From Micromonospora inositola (GTDB lineage Bacteria > Actinomycetota > Actinomycetes > Mycobacteriales > Micromonosporaceae): a stretch of DNA of 64,000 nt. The translations under genes were made by a program, and so were the position numbers. Shown here piece after piece: positions 52,075 through 60,680 of the stretch (the first letter of the stretch is position 1; each line of letters opens with the position of its first letter). The stretch is from positions 2,356,001-2,420,000 of the forward strand of contig NZ_LT607754.1 in NCBI RefSeq assembly GCF_900090285.1. The letters run 5' to 3'. The notes under the pieces were generated by a model. It saw only the letters and a program-made list of their open reading frames with translations. It was not told where the DNA came from and did no database searches.

Positions 52075-53138
52075 TCAGGAGATCCCCTCGACCATGTCCT
52101 GCACCGACCGGTCCAGCGCAGCGGGCAGCGGGGCGTAGCCCATCTCTCCGGCGGCGCGCTGCCCCTCCCCGCTCGCCAGGTAGCCCAGGAAGCTCTGCAC
52201 CAGCGCCTTCTTGTCGGCCGCCAGCGCGCGGGCGCAGACCACCTCGTAGGTCACCAGGACCAGGGGGTACGCGCCCGGCCGCCGGCTGGTCGGCTCGATC
52301 GGCACCCGCAGGTCGGCCGTGGCTCCCCGAGGCTCTGCAGCGCCGCGCCCCCGGACGGCGGGACGAACCGCCCGCTCGCATTCCGGATCGAGGCCGCGGG
52401 CAGATCGGTGCCCCGCAGGTACGACAGCTCCAGGTAGCCGACCGCCCCGTCCCGTCCGCGCACCGCCTCCAGCACCCGCGTGGACCCGGCCACGCCCACG
52501 CCACCCGGCGCCGCCCAACGCCGGCCCCGCCCGTAGCCCCAGGCGTCCGGAGCGGACGCCACGAGGAAGTCGGTGAAGCTGTTGGTGGTGCCGGAGGAGT
52601 CGGACCGGTGGACCGGTCGGATCTCGGTCGGGGGCAGGGCCACTCCCGGGTTGTCCGCCCGGATCGCCGGGTCGTCCCAGTGCCGGATCCGCGTGGCGAA
52701 GATCGCGGCCACCGTGGCCGGGGTGAGCCGGAGCGCCGGTACGCCGGCCAGGTGGTAGGCGACCGCGACCGGACCGACCACCATCGGCGGGCTGAGCGTC
52801 CGGCCCCCGGAACACCGCAGATCGGCCTGCTCGCGCTCGCCGTCCAGGAGCGGGGAGTCGGTGCCGGCGAAATCCGCGGTCCCGGCGACAAAGGCCCTGA
52901 TGCCGGCGCCGGAGCCCGACGGCTCGTAGTTGATGGTGGCCCCCCGGCAGGCCTCCTCGTACCGGTCGGTCCAGATCCTCATCGCGTTCGCCTGGGCGGA
53001 CGAGCCCTGGATGTTCAGGGTGCCCTTGGCGCACGTGATCCCCGGCGCCGGGCCCTCGGCCCGGTCGTCCGCCGTGCAACCACCGGCCACCAGGAGCAGC
53101 ACCGTGGCCAGGCCCGACAGCGACGCCCGCCGGGTCAC
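52075..53138 (-). pseudogene. Second pstS (phosphate-binding protein) with a frameshift
   Basis: The 5' frame encodes a lipobox (VLLLVAGGCTAD), GTLNIQGSSAQANAMRI, GSGAGIRAFVAGTADFAGTD and RPVHRSDSSGTTNSFTDFL, all PstS features. After residue ~270 the frame goes off into a stop at 52251-52253. The next frame continues the alignment with pstS (ADLRVPIEPTSRRPGAYPL, then VTYEVVCARALAADK) to a stop at 52075-52077. Adding one G to the cccc run at 52325-52328 (GGGG on the coding strand) joins both halves. It follows mshD by 3 bp. It is a recent pseudogene or a base-calling error. Confidence 0.8.
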
Positions 53139-53141
53139 CGG

Positions 53142-54068
53142 TCAGCCCAGGTGGTAGTTGACGTGGCCGGACCAGCGGGCAAAGCCGAGCCGCTCGTAGA
53201 GCGCCATCGCCCCCGCGTTCGACTCGTCCACGTAGAGCATCACCCGGTCCAGGCCCCGCCGTTCCCGCAGGTACGCCAGCCCGGCGGTGGTGAGGGCCTT
53301 GCCGAGGCCGCCGCCGTGCGCGGACGGGTCGACCCCGAGCACGTAGACCTCGCCGATCCGGGCGGACCCGGGACGCTCGTGCACCTTGGTCCAGTGGAAG
53401 CCGAGCAGCCGGCCGGTGGCGGACTGTACGGCGAGCAGGAAGCCGGCCGGGTCGAACCACGGCTCGGCGAGGCGTACCCGCAGGTCGGCGAGGGTCCAGC
53501 GGCCCTGCTCCGGGTGCGCGGCGAAGGCCTGGTTGTTGAGCGCCAGCCAGCCCTCGTCGTCCGTCCCCGGCTGGAAGGCGCGCAGCTCGACGCCGTCCGG
53601 CAGGCGCACCTCGGGCAGCGCGGCGGTGAGCGGTCGGCGCAGCTGCCAGAGCACCCGGGCGCGGGTGAAGCCCAGGTCGACCGCGAGCGCGGCGGCGGAT
53701 GGGTGGTCGCCGTGCGCCCAGGCGCGCAGCGGTCCGGCCGCCGCGGCCAGCACGCCCCGGGCCAGCGCGCGGCCGGTGCCGCGCCGCCGGTACGTCGGGT
53801 GCACCACCAGCTCGACCCCGATGCCGGCGGCGGCGTCGGTGGTGTCCAGGTGGGCGTAGCCGGTGAGCGTCGCGTCGGCGGCCCGGGCGGTCAGGTGCAC
53901 CGCCGGCGCCTCCGGGTCCCGCAGCCGCAGCAGCACGTGCTCGTCGAGCGGGTCCGCGCCGTCGGCGTCCCCGGCCGTGCGGGCCAGCGCCAGCACCTCG
54001 GCCACCTCGACCGGCGCCAGCCGGTCGGCGCGGGCGACACGGTCGGCGGTCGGCTCGGTGCTGCTCAT
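53142..54068 (-). CDS. mshD: Mycothiol synthase MshD
   Basis: 308 residues with two GNAT domains: VVHPTYRRRGTGRALARGVL in the first and VLGVDPSAHGGGLGKALTTA in the second. The stretch LNNQAFAAHPEQGRWTLADL is specific to MshD. The enzyme acetylates Cys-GlcN-inositol in the last step of mycothiol, the main thiol of actinomycetes. TACCGT lies 6 nt before ATG 54068. The gene order glnR-deacetylase-mshD-pstS echoes mycobacterial order. Confidence 0.93.
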   Translation of the reverse strand: MSSTEPTADRVARADRLAPVEVAEVLALARTAGDADGADPLDEHVLLRLRDPEAPAVHLTARAADATLTGYAHLDTTDAAAGIGVELVVHPTYRRRGTGRALARGVLAAAAGPLRAWAHGDHPSAAALAVDLGFTRARVLWQLRRPLTAALPEVRLPDGVELRAFQPGTDDEGWLALNNQAFAAHPEQGRWTLADLRVRLAEPWFDPAGFLLAVQSATGRLLGFHWTKVHERPGSARIGEVYVLGVDPSAHGGGLGKALTTAGLAYLRERRGLDRVMLYVDESNAGAMALYERLGFARWSGHVNYHLG

Positions 54069-54135
54069 CCCGTCACGGTAGCGGCCCACGCGCGGCCGAT
54101 CACGACGGACGCGGGGACCGGCGCCGCGACCCCCG

Positions 54136-55011
54136 TCACGTGGTCCCGGTGGGCAGCGCCTCCAGCTGGAACCGGGCCATCAGCTCCGGCAGGAGGTTCC
54201 GCAGGGCCTCGACGGTGCCGGCCCGGTTCCCGCCGGCGTCGTGCATCAGCACGATCGAACCGGGCCCGGTCTGGGTCAGCACCGCGGCGGTGATCTTCCC
54301 GGCGCCGGGCGCCGTCCAGTCGGACGGGTCGACCGTCCAGTGCAGCGGAGCCATGCCCAGCCCCTCGCAGACCGACACCACCGGGTACGTCCAGGCCCCG
54401 CCGGGCTGCCGGAAGTACTCGATCCGCGCGCCCGGCACCGCGGCCCGGATCGCCTCGTTGGTGCGGAGCAGGTCGGCCCGGATCACGTCCGGCGGGCGCG
54501 TGCCGAGGGTGGTGTCGTGGTTCCAGGAGTGGTTGCAGAGGGTGTGGCCCTCGGCCACGATCTCCTGGATCAGGTCCGGGTGGCTCTCCGCGTTCTCGCC
54601 CACCACGCAGAAGGTGGCCTTGACGCCGTCCTCCCGCAGGAGCGCGAGCACCTGGGGGGTGTACCGCGGGTCCGGTCCGTCGTCGAAGGTGAGCGCCACG
54701 CGGGGGGAGCCGGTGGAGACCAGGGTGCCGAAGGGCCCCTCGCCGCCGCCCGCCGGGTGCTGCCCGTCCGCCGGGGTGGGGCTCGCCCGGGTCGCCTCCG
54801 GGGAGTCGGCCGGGATCGGCGGCTGGTCGGCGTAGTGCGGCTGGGTGACGCTCGCCGCCACCCCGGTGCCATGTCGTGGCTGGTCGGGGACGAGGCTGCG
54901 GCCCAGCGCGTACGCCGAGCCGAGCAGCGCGGCCGCCACCAGGGTGACGATGCCGGTGGCACGTAGCGTCGACCCCGGCATCAGAAGCCCCGACCGTTCG
55001 GATCGCGGCAC
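54136..55011 (-). CDS. Secreted polysaccharide deacetylase (NodB-like)
   Basis: 291 residues: an N-terminal TM/signal helix (about 20-40), a linker and a CE4 NodB domain with TFDDGPDPR (catalytic Asp, near 108), HSWNHDTTLG (metal His) and RQPGGAWTY. It would remove acetyl groups from peptidoglycan or other cell-wall glycans outside the cell. Start GTG 55011 or ATG 54981. It lies between glnR and mshD. Confidence 0.88.
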   Translation of the reverse strand: MPRSERSGLLMPGSTLRATGIVTLVAAALLGSAYALGRSLVPDQPRHGTGVAASVTQPHYADQPPIPADSPEATRASPTPADGQHPAGGGEGPFGTLVSTGSPRVALTFDDGPDPRYTPQVLALLREDGVKATFCVVGENAESHPDLIQEIVAEGHTLCNHSWNHDTTLGTRPPDVIRADLLRTNEAIRAAVPGARIEYFRQPGGAWTYPVVSVCEGLGMAPLHWTVDPSDWTAPGAGKITAAVLTQTGPGSIVLMHDAGGNRAGTVEALRNLLPELMARFQLEALPTGTT

Positions 55012-55146
55012 GGACCTGTCGTCGCCCCCGTGGTCACCGCGCGCACCGTCGCCCCCTTTTGTCCGTTGACCCGGCAGTCAGACTAGGACCGACCAGGACC
55101 GGCAAAAAGGGCGTAGGAGAAACAGGCCCCTAAAGGGGTGTAACGG

Positions 55147-55860
55147 TCAAACCGGCAGCGGGGAGGGCTCCGACTCGGGCAGCGAACGGGACGGCGGGAC
55201 GACGAACTTGTAGCCGACCTGGCGTACGGTGCCGATCATCGACTCGTACTCCGAGCCGAGCTTGGCCCGCAGCCGCCGGACGTGCACGTCGACCGTGCGG
55301 GTGCCGCCGAAGTAGTCGTAGCCCCAGACCTCGCGGAGCAACTGGTCCCGGGTGAACACCCGGCCCGGGTGCTGGGCCAGGAACTTCAGCAGCTCGAACT
55401 CCTTGTACGTGAGGTCGAGCGGCCGGCCCTTGAGCTTCGCCGCGTACGTGTCGGGGTCGATGGTCAGCTCACCGGCCCGGATCGAGCCGCCGGCCCCGGC
55501 CGTCGCGTTGCTGAGCCGGCCCACCGCGAGCCGCAGCCGGGCCTCCACCTCGGCCGGGCCGGCCCCGGCCAGGATGACGTCGTCCACACCCCAGTCGGCG
55601 TTGAGCGCGATCAGGCCGGCCTCGGTGACGACCGCGACCAGCGGCACGCCGAGCCCGGTGGCGTGCAGCATCCGGCAGGTGGCCCGGGCCTCGCTCAGCT
55701 CGGAGCGGGCGTCCACCAGGACCGCGTCCGGGCTGGGACCGCTGACCAGCGTGCGAACGTCGCGTGGCGCGGTGCGGACCGAGTGCGGCAGCAGATCGAG
55801 TGCCGGCAGCACCGCGGATGGTTCGCCTGCCCGTGCGGTCACCAGTAGCAGGATCTCCAC
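55147..55860 (-). CDS. glnR: GlnR-type OmpR-family response regulator
   Basis: 237 residues: a receiver-like domain that lacks the full phosphorylation pocket (only VLVDAR with Asp near 50) and a winged helix with [20 protein letters not shown] and [21 protein letters not shown], identical in pattern to GlnR. The segment [21 protein letters not shown] is also GlnR-specific. GlnR is an orphan regulator of nitrogen-assimilation genes. No sensor kinase is near. GGAGG lies upstream of the GTG start. Confidence 0.88.
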   Translation of the reverse strand: MEILLLVTARAGEPSAVLPALDLLPHSVRTAPRDVRTLVSGPSPDAVLVDARSELSEARATCRMLHATGLGVPLVAVVTEAGLIALNADWGVDDVILAGAGPAEVEARLRLAVGRLSNATAGAGGSIRAGELTIDPDTYAAKLKGRPLDLTYKEFELLKFLAQHPGRVFTRDQLLREVWGYDYFGGTRTVDVHVRRLRAKLGSEYESMIGTVRQVGYKFVVPPSRSLPESEPSPLPV

Positions 55861-56113
55861 ACGATCACCTCCGTCCCGGCGGTCCTTCGACCGCGCGCGA
55901 CCAGCGGCACGCCCGACCGGGGTGGCGCTGAGAACTTGCGTGGGTCCCGGCGTCGCTGACGGGCGGGTAACGGCTTGAGCGTAACCGATCGCCCGGGCTT
56001 CACCTTTGCATCCTTTCCCCTTTTGCCCGATGTGCCCCTGATCGCGGATCAGGTTTTAACGTTGCCGAAACCGTGACCTCCGCCGGAGCGGCCCGGTCTG
56101 GCACGATCGGAGC
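55861..56113. other. Divergent promoter region, glnR / membrane protein
   Basis: About 250 bp. A ttaac-N6-gaaac motif at 56056-56071 resembles one half of a GlnR box (gTnAc-N6-GaAAc). It lies 42 nt upstream of the membrane-protein start. No other element is clear. Confidence 0.35.
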
Positions 56114-57169
56114 GTGTTTCCCTCCACCTCGCCCGAGACCGGCCGCGGCCCCTGGGCCGGCGACGCCCGTCCGGCGCCGGCCGACCCCTCCCGTGGCTAC
56201 CCGCCGGGCCCGCGCACCGGCCCGGCCACCGACGACAGGGGGGAGCGGCGCGAGCGGAGCGGCCCCCGCCGGCTCCGCAAGGGCGGCCCGGCCCGGCGGC
56301 CCGACGACGAGCCCGCCGGCGACGCCCCCGACGAGGAGGTGGAGCCGGTCGCGGTACGCCGACCGCTCGCGCTCACCGTCGCCGGGTTCGCCGCGCTGCT
56401 CGGCGTGGGCCTGGTGCTCGGCGCGCAGACCGCCGGGCCCGGGCACCGGCTGCCGTTCGCGTTCATCATCTTCGGCGTCCAGCTGCTCTTCGTGCTCGCC
56501 TGGACGATGGCCATGCGCCCGCCCGCGCTGCTGCTGGTCGCCCTGGTCAGCGCCGGTGTCGCCGCGGCGGCCGACGCCGCCGCCGTGCAGTCGGAGATCG
56601 CCGGCCTGGCCCCCCTCGGGTACGTGGCGGTCGGCGGCTTCGTCCTCGGCGTGCTCGGCCAGCTCGTCCGCCGGGTCGACCGGGTCCGGGTGACCGACTC
56701 GCTCGGCAGCACGCTGCTCGTCGTGGTCGGCGTGGTGGCGTTCGGGACCCTGATCGTGCTGAGCCGGATCCCGGCCGGCACCCAGGCCATCACCATCTGC
56801 CTGACGGCAACGGGGGCGGCGCTCACCGTGGCCCGGCTGACCGACGCGGTGGCGCCCTGGCCGCGGCTCGCCCCCCAGGTGCCCCGCGGCGCGGCCGGCG
56901 TGGTCGTCGGCGCGATGGTCGGCACCCTGGTCAGCGCGGTGCTCGGCAGCTACCTGGTCGGCTTCACCCCGACCAGCGCCGCCCTGATCGGCCTGGTCAC
57001 CGCGGCCACCGCCGTGCTGGCCGACCTCGCCGTCGGATACGCGGAGGCGGGCCGGCTGATGGCCGGCGAGCCGCCGACCATGTGGGTGGCCCGGCACGTG
57101 CAGGGCCCGCTCGGCGGCTTCGCGCTGGCCGCGCCCGCCGCGTACGCCATGTGCGTGCTCTTCCTCTGA
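56114..57169 (+). CDS. Polytopic membrane protein, unknown function
   Basis: 351 residues: a disordered, charged N-terminus of about 85 residues followed by about eight TM helices. LGVLGQLVRRVDRVRVTDSL and VLADLAVGYAEAGRLMAG are its most distinctive cytoplasmic loops. I see no enzyme motif. The start is GTG. It lies divergent from glnR and 78 bp upstream of the LmeA-like gene. Confidence 0.75.
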   Translation: MFPSTSPETGRGPWAGDARPAPADPSRGYPPGPRTGPATDDRGERRERSGPRRLRKGGPARRPDDEPAGDAPDEEVEPVAVRRPLALTVAGFAALLGVGLVLGAQTAGPGHRLPFAFIIFGVQLLFVLAWTMAMRPPALLLVALVSAGVAAAADAAAVQSEIAGLAPLGYVAVGGFVLGVLGQLVRRVDRVRVTDSLGSTLLVVVGVVAFGTLIVLSRIPAGTQAITICLTATGAALTVARLTDAVAPWPRLAPQVPRGAAGVVVGAMVGTLVSAVLGSYLVGFTPTSAALIGLVTAATAVLADLAVGYAEAGRLMAGEPPTMWVARHVQGPLGGFALAAPAAYAMCVLFL

Positions 57170-57247
57170 GCCGGCGGTTGAGGAATCCAGCCATCGGGTA
57201 ATAGCGGTGCCGCAGGGCGACAACCGGCAGCGAGGACAGGAGGCGGC

Positions 57248-58033
57248 GTGGCAGAGGCCCAGGCGGCGTACGAGGAACGGCCCCGGCGACGCGGCCGGAA
57301 GGTGCTGATCGGGTTGGTCGTCCTGCTGCTGGTCCTGGCCGGGCTGCTGGTCGTCGCCGACCGGGTGGCGGCCGGCGTCGCCGAGCGGGCCATCGCCGAC
57401 CAGGTGAAGCAGGAGGTCGCCAAGCAGGACGCGCAGTCCGCCGCGCCGCAGGTCCAGGTCGGCGGCTTCCCGTTCCTGACCCAGGTGCTGGCCGGCAGGT
57501 ACGAGCACATCTCGATCGTCCTCACGGACGTGCAGGGCCCGGTGCGGGGCGACACGGTCAGCGTGCCCCGGCTCGACGTGGACGCCCGCAACGTGAAGGC
57601 GTCGCTGGACACCATCCGCTCGGGGCAGGGCGACGTGGTCGCCGAGCGTGTCGACGGTCGGGGCACCATCACCTACGACAGCCTGGCCAAGCTGCTCGAC
57701 CGGCCCGGGCTCACCCTCGGGGAGCAGGGCGGCAAGCTGGCCGTCACCGCCCCGGTGGACATCCTCGGCGTCAAGCTCACCGTCGTCGGCACCGCCGACG
57801 TGACCGTCAAGGACAACAAGGTGGGGCTGCGCTTCAACGACCTGAACGCCGAGGGGCTGCCCAACCTGCCGCTGGCTCGGACGCTGCTGGCCAACTACGC
57901 CAAGGGCATCTCGGTCGACGTGCCCCTGCCCGCGCTGCCCTTCCAGCTCAACGTCCGCACGGTGGAGCCGAAGCCCGAGGGGCTGACGGTGACCGCCGAC
58001 GCGCGGAACGTGCCGATCAATTCGGCCGGCTGA
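57248..58033 (+). CDS. DUF2993 (LmeA-like) phospholipid-binding protein
   Basis: 261 residues: a basic N-terminus, one TM/signal helix (VLIGLVVLLLVLAGLLVVAD) and a periplasmic-like beta-rich DUF2993 domain (GGFPFLTQVLAGRYEHISI, GRGTITYDSLAKLL). Mycobacterial LmeA supports lipomannan elongation and binds phospholipid; the role here is inferred. AGGAGG lies upstream of GTG 57248. The neighbouring sulfurtransferase and DUF1416 genes keep the known order. Confidence 0.85.
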   Translation: MAEAQAAYEERPRRRGRKVLIGLVVLLLVLAGLLVVADRVAAGVAERAIADQVKQEVAKQDAQSAAPQVQVGGFPFLTQVLAGRYEHISIVLTDVQGPVRGDTVSVPRLDVDARNVKASLDTIRSGQGDVVAERVDGRGTITYDSLAKLLDRPGLTLGEQGGKLAVTAPVDILGVKLTVVGTADVTVKDNKVGLRFNDLNAEGLPNLPLARTLLANYAKGISVDVPLPALPFQLNVRTVEPKPEGLTVTADARNVPINSAG

Positions 58034-58052
58034 CCGGCCACCCGCGCTGCTC

Positions 58053-58079
58053 CCGCCCCCGACCTCCGGTCGGGGGCGG
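58053..58079 (+). terminator. Terminator after the LmeA-like gene
   Basis: ccgcccccgac (58053-58063) pairs perfectly with gtcgggggcgg (58069-58079) around a 5-nt loop. It lies 20 bp after the stop codon and separates the LmeA-like gene from the cysteine leader transcript. Confidence 0.8.
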
Positions 58080-58163
58080 CGGGCGTCCTCCGGCCGGAAT
58101 CGGCGTCCCGGATGCTGGTCGGTCCGGTGGCGCCCCGCGGCTCGACTGCTAGGCTGCCTGCTC

Positions 58164-58241
58164 ATGGGGACGTTCCTCACCAAACGGCGCGCGGTCGACC
58201 TGTGCCGCGTGGCCACCTGCCTGTGTCGCCCCGTCATCTGA
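58164..58241 (+). CDS. Cysteine-rich leader peptide (attenuator ORF)
   Basis: A 25-residue ORF whose second half reads AVDLCRVATCLCRPVI, three Cys close together. Such leaders occur upstream of sulfur genes in actinobacteria and act as cysteine-sensing attenuators: low Cys-tRNA stalls the ribosome and changes downstream RNA folding. TAGGCT (58150-58155) is 8 nt before ATG, so the message is probably leaderless. A hairpin including the stop codon lies at 58228-58250. It precedes the thiosulfate sulfurtransferase gene. Confidence 0.85.
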   Translation: MGTFLTKRRAVDLCRVATCLCRPVI

Positions 58242-58304
58242 CGGCGGGGCTGTCCTCGGCCGCCTAGCGGCCACCGGCACGCAGGGTCCGCGTACCCTCC
58301 GGTG
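58228..58304 (+). promoter_or_regulatory. Attenuator stem-loops downstream of the Cys leader
   Basis: Three nested or consecutive hairpins: gcccc/ggggc with gtca/tgac inside (58228-58250), ggccgc-cta-gcggcc (58258-58272) and caccgg/ccggtg with agggt/accct inside (58272-58304). Hairpin one covers the leader stop codon, so a ribosome paused at the Cys codons (58218-58226) would open it. The second and third share base 58272 and cannot form completely together. Confidence 0.55.
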
Positions 58305-58446
58305 CTCCCCTGATCGCCCGGCAGCGGCGCCGTCGCACGAACCCGTGATCCCGTTCCTAGCTCTGGGTCCCGCGCGTGGTGCGACAATCACCGACTTCGA
58401 TCTCCGCGCGCTGGCTCACCATCCATCCTCACCAGGGAGTGATCTG

Positions 58447-59295
58447 ATGAGTCGCGACACCGCACTCGTCTCGGCCGAGTGGGCCGAGAAGAACATCGAC
58501 GCCCCGGGCGTCGTCTTCGTCGAGGTCGACGAGGACACCTCGGCCTACGACACCGGCCACCTCGCCGGCGCGATCAAGCTCGACTGGCGCACCGACCTCC
58601 AGGACCCGGTCCGCCGGGACTTCGTCAACAGGAGCCAGTTCGAGGCGCTGCTCTCCGCACGCGGCATCGCCAACGACGACACCGTGATCCTGTACGGCGG
58701 CAACAACAACTGGTTCGCCGCGTACGCGTACTGGTACTTCAAGCTCTACGGTCACCGCGACGTGAAGCTGCTCGACGGCGGCCGCAAGAAGTGGGAGCTG
58801 GACGCCCGCCCGCTGGTCACCGACAACGTCGAGCGGCCGGCGACGCGGTACGTCGCGCAGGAGCCGGACACCTCGATCCGCGCCTTCCGCGACGAGGTGG
58901 TCGACGCCATCGGCACCAGGAACCTGGTCGACGTGCGCAGCCCCGACGAGTTCGCCGGCCGGCTGCTCGCCCCCGCCCACCTGCCGCAGGAGCAGGCGCA
59001 GCGGGCCGGGCACATCCCCACCGCGATCAGCGTGCCGTGGTCGAAGGCGGCCAACGAGGACGGCACCTTCAAGTCCGACGACGAGCTGCGCAAGATCTAC
59101 GCGGACGCCGGGCTGGACGACAGCAAGGAGACCATCGCCTACTGCCGGATCGGCGAGCGCTCCTCGCACAGCTGGTTCGTGCTCCAGGAACTGCTCGGCC
59201 ACCGCAACGTGAAGAACTACGACGGTTCCTGGACCGAGTACGGCTCGCTGGTCGGCGTGCCGGTCGCGCTCGGCGACGAGCCTGGGGAGGCCTGA
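58447..59295 (+). CDS. Thiosulfate sulfurtransferase (two rhodanese domains)
   Basis: 282 residues with two rhodanese domains. The first is inactive-like (VILYGGNNNWFAAYAYWYF); the second has the active-site loop YCRIGERSSHSW (Cys near 233). VFVEVDEDTSAYDTGHLAGA and NLVDVRSPDEFAGR mark domain starts. It transfers sulfane sulfur from thiosulfate to an acceptor. It lies downstream of the Cys leader and 3 bp before the DUF1416 gene. AGGGAG precedes the ATG. Confidence 0.92.
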   Translation: MSRDTALVSAEWAEKNIDAPGVVFVEVDEDTSAYDTGHLAGAIKLDWRTDLQDPVRRDFVNRSQFEALLSARGIANDDTVILYGGNNNWFAAYAYWYFKLYGHRDVKLLDGGRKKWELDARPLVTDNVERPATRYVAQEPDTSIRAFRDEVVDAIGTRNLVDVRSPDEFAGRLLAPAHLPQEQAQRAGHIPTAISVPWSKAANEDGTFKSDDELRKIYADAGLDDSKETIAYCRIGERSSHSWFVLQELLGHRNVKNYDGSWTEYGSLVGVPVALGDEPGEA

Positions 59296-59298
59296 GCC

Positions 59299-59622
59299 AT
59301 GACCGCTCCCACCGCCGCCGGCTGCGCGGCTCCCGACCAGGCCGCGCCGCTGCCGGCCAGCCTGGACCTGGAGAAGGAAACCGTCATCACCGGCCTGGTC
59401 AAGGCCGAGTCCGGCGAGGTCGTCGCGGGCGCGTACGTGCGGCTGCTCGACTCCACCGGTGAGTTCACCGCCGAGGTGGTCACCTCCCCGGTCGGCCAGT
59501 TCCGGTTCTTCGCGGCACCGGGCACCTGGACCCTGCGGGCGCTCTCCCGGCACGGCAACGGCGACACCGCCGTCACCGCCGCCCGCGGGATCAACGAAGT
59601 GACCGTCACGGTCGCCGGCTGA
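59299..59622 (+). CDS. DUF1416 protein (SseC-like), sulfurtransferase partner
   Basis: 107 residues. A GCAAPDQ motif near the N-terminus, then a beta-sandwich (ETVITGLVKAESGEVVAGAY, VRLLDSTGEFTAEVVTSPVG, FRFFAAPGTWTLRALSRHG) typical of DUF1416 proteins, whose genes follow thiosulfate sulfurtransferase genes in many actinomycetes. GGGGAGG lies upstream in the previous gene. Its biochemical role is not known. Confidence 0.9.
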   Translation: MTAPTAAGCAAPDQAAPLPASLDLEKETVITGLVKAESGEVVAGAYVRLLDSTGEFTAEVVTSPVGQFRFFAAPGTWTLRALSRHGNGDTAVTAARGINEVTVTVAG

Positions 59623-59641
59623 CCCACGCTCTGATCGGCCC

Positions 59642-59679
59642 ACGGGGCCGGTCGCCCCGCCCGGGGTGGCCGGCCCCGT
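59642..59679 (+). terminator. Terminator after DUF1416
   Basis: acggggccgg (59642-59651) pairs with ccggccccgt (59670-59679), with gccccg/cggggt inside. It lies 20 bp after the stop. Confidence 0.75.
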
Positions 59680-59800
59680 TGCCGTCCCCGTCGCGTTGGC
59701 GCGGGGCGAAGGCGGACCGACTCCGGCCCCCGCACGGGACGGTGGTCGTACCCGGACGGGCCCGCGCCGGGGGCGGGCCGCCGCGTGACACCATGGCCCG

Positions 59801-60664
59801 GTGAGTGGTGCTGTCCAGGCGGGGTACGCCCCGCCGACCGGTCCCGACCAGCCGGCCCCCGGCCGGCGGCTGCGCTGGCTGCTGGCCGGGACCGTGGCGT
59901 GGGCGGTCCTGCTCGCCGTGCTGACCTGGGTCTCCGTCCGCGACGATCCGCCGACCGTCCGCGAGCAGCGCAACCTGGCCGAGGCCGGGCCGGTGGTCGA
60001 CCGGGCGGTGGGTGAGCTGCTGGCGGCGGCCGGCGACGGCGGTGCGGCGCGGCTCCTGCCGGACGTGCTCCAGCGGGGCTGCCGGGTCACCCCGTTCGCG
60101 GACGGCGCCGCGCTGACCCGTGGGGTGGAGGTGCTCCTCGCCGACGACGACGCGCGCGGGCTGCTCCAGCGGGTGGCCGACCGGCTACCGGCGGACTGGC
60201 GGGCCGGGGTCCGGGTGACCGGCGAGGGGCCGGTGCTGCGCGCCGACGCCGGCGAGTTCGTCGCCGTGGAGGGCCGCTCCACCGAGTCGGGCCGGGTTCG
60301 GCTCACCGCCGACACCGGCTGCCGACCGTTGGGCGCCGGCTACCGCGCACCCACCGCCGACGGCGGGCCGGAGGCGGACACGGTCACCGAGCTGCTGCGT
60401 CGTTTCGGCGGCGCGGCGGGCCCGGCGGAGGTCTCCGCCGCCCCCTGCCCGGACGGCGCGACGGCCCGGACGGCCACGGCCGTCTCGGCGCCGGGCCGGC
60501 CCGACCGGCCGACTCTGCCCGGCACGCTGTCGCAGTTCAGCGACGGCGCCCTGCGGGTCCGCGCCACCACCGAGCTGTACGCCTACCGGTCGAGCCGCAC
60601 GGTGGTGGCCGAACGCGTCGACGGGCGGGTCCGGCTGACCGTCTCCACGGTCTGCCCCCGCTGA
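59801..60664 (+). CDS. Membrane-anchored hypothetical protein
   Basis: 287 residues: an N-terminal TM anchor (WLLAGTVAWAVLLAVLTWV, near 26-44) and a soluble outer domain with a few Cys (RGCRVTPF, TGCRPLGA, APCPDG, STVCPR). GTG start. I do not recognise the domain. It ends 16 bp before the convergent debranching enzyme gene. Confidence 0.65.
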   Translation: MSGAVQAGYAPPTGPDQPAPGRRLRWLLAGTVAWAVLLAVLTWVSVRDDPPTVREQRNLAEAGPVVDRAVGELLAAAGDGGAARLLPDVLQRGCRVTPFADGAALTRGVEVLLADDDARGLLQRVADRLPADWRAGVRVTGEGPVLRADAGEFVAVEGRSTESGRVRLTADTGCRPLGAGYRAPTADGGPEADTVTELLRRFGGAAGPAEVSAAPCPDGATARTATAVSAPGRPDRPTLPGTLSQFSDGALRVRATTELYAYRSSRTVVAERVDGRVRLTVSTVCPR

Positions 60665-60680
60665 CCGCGGCCCATCCCGG

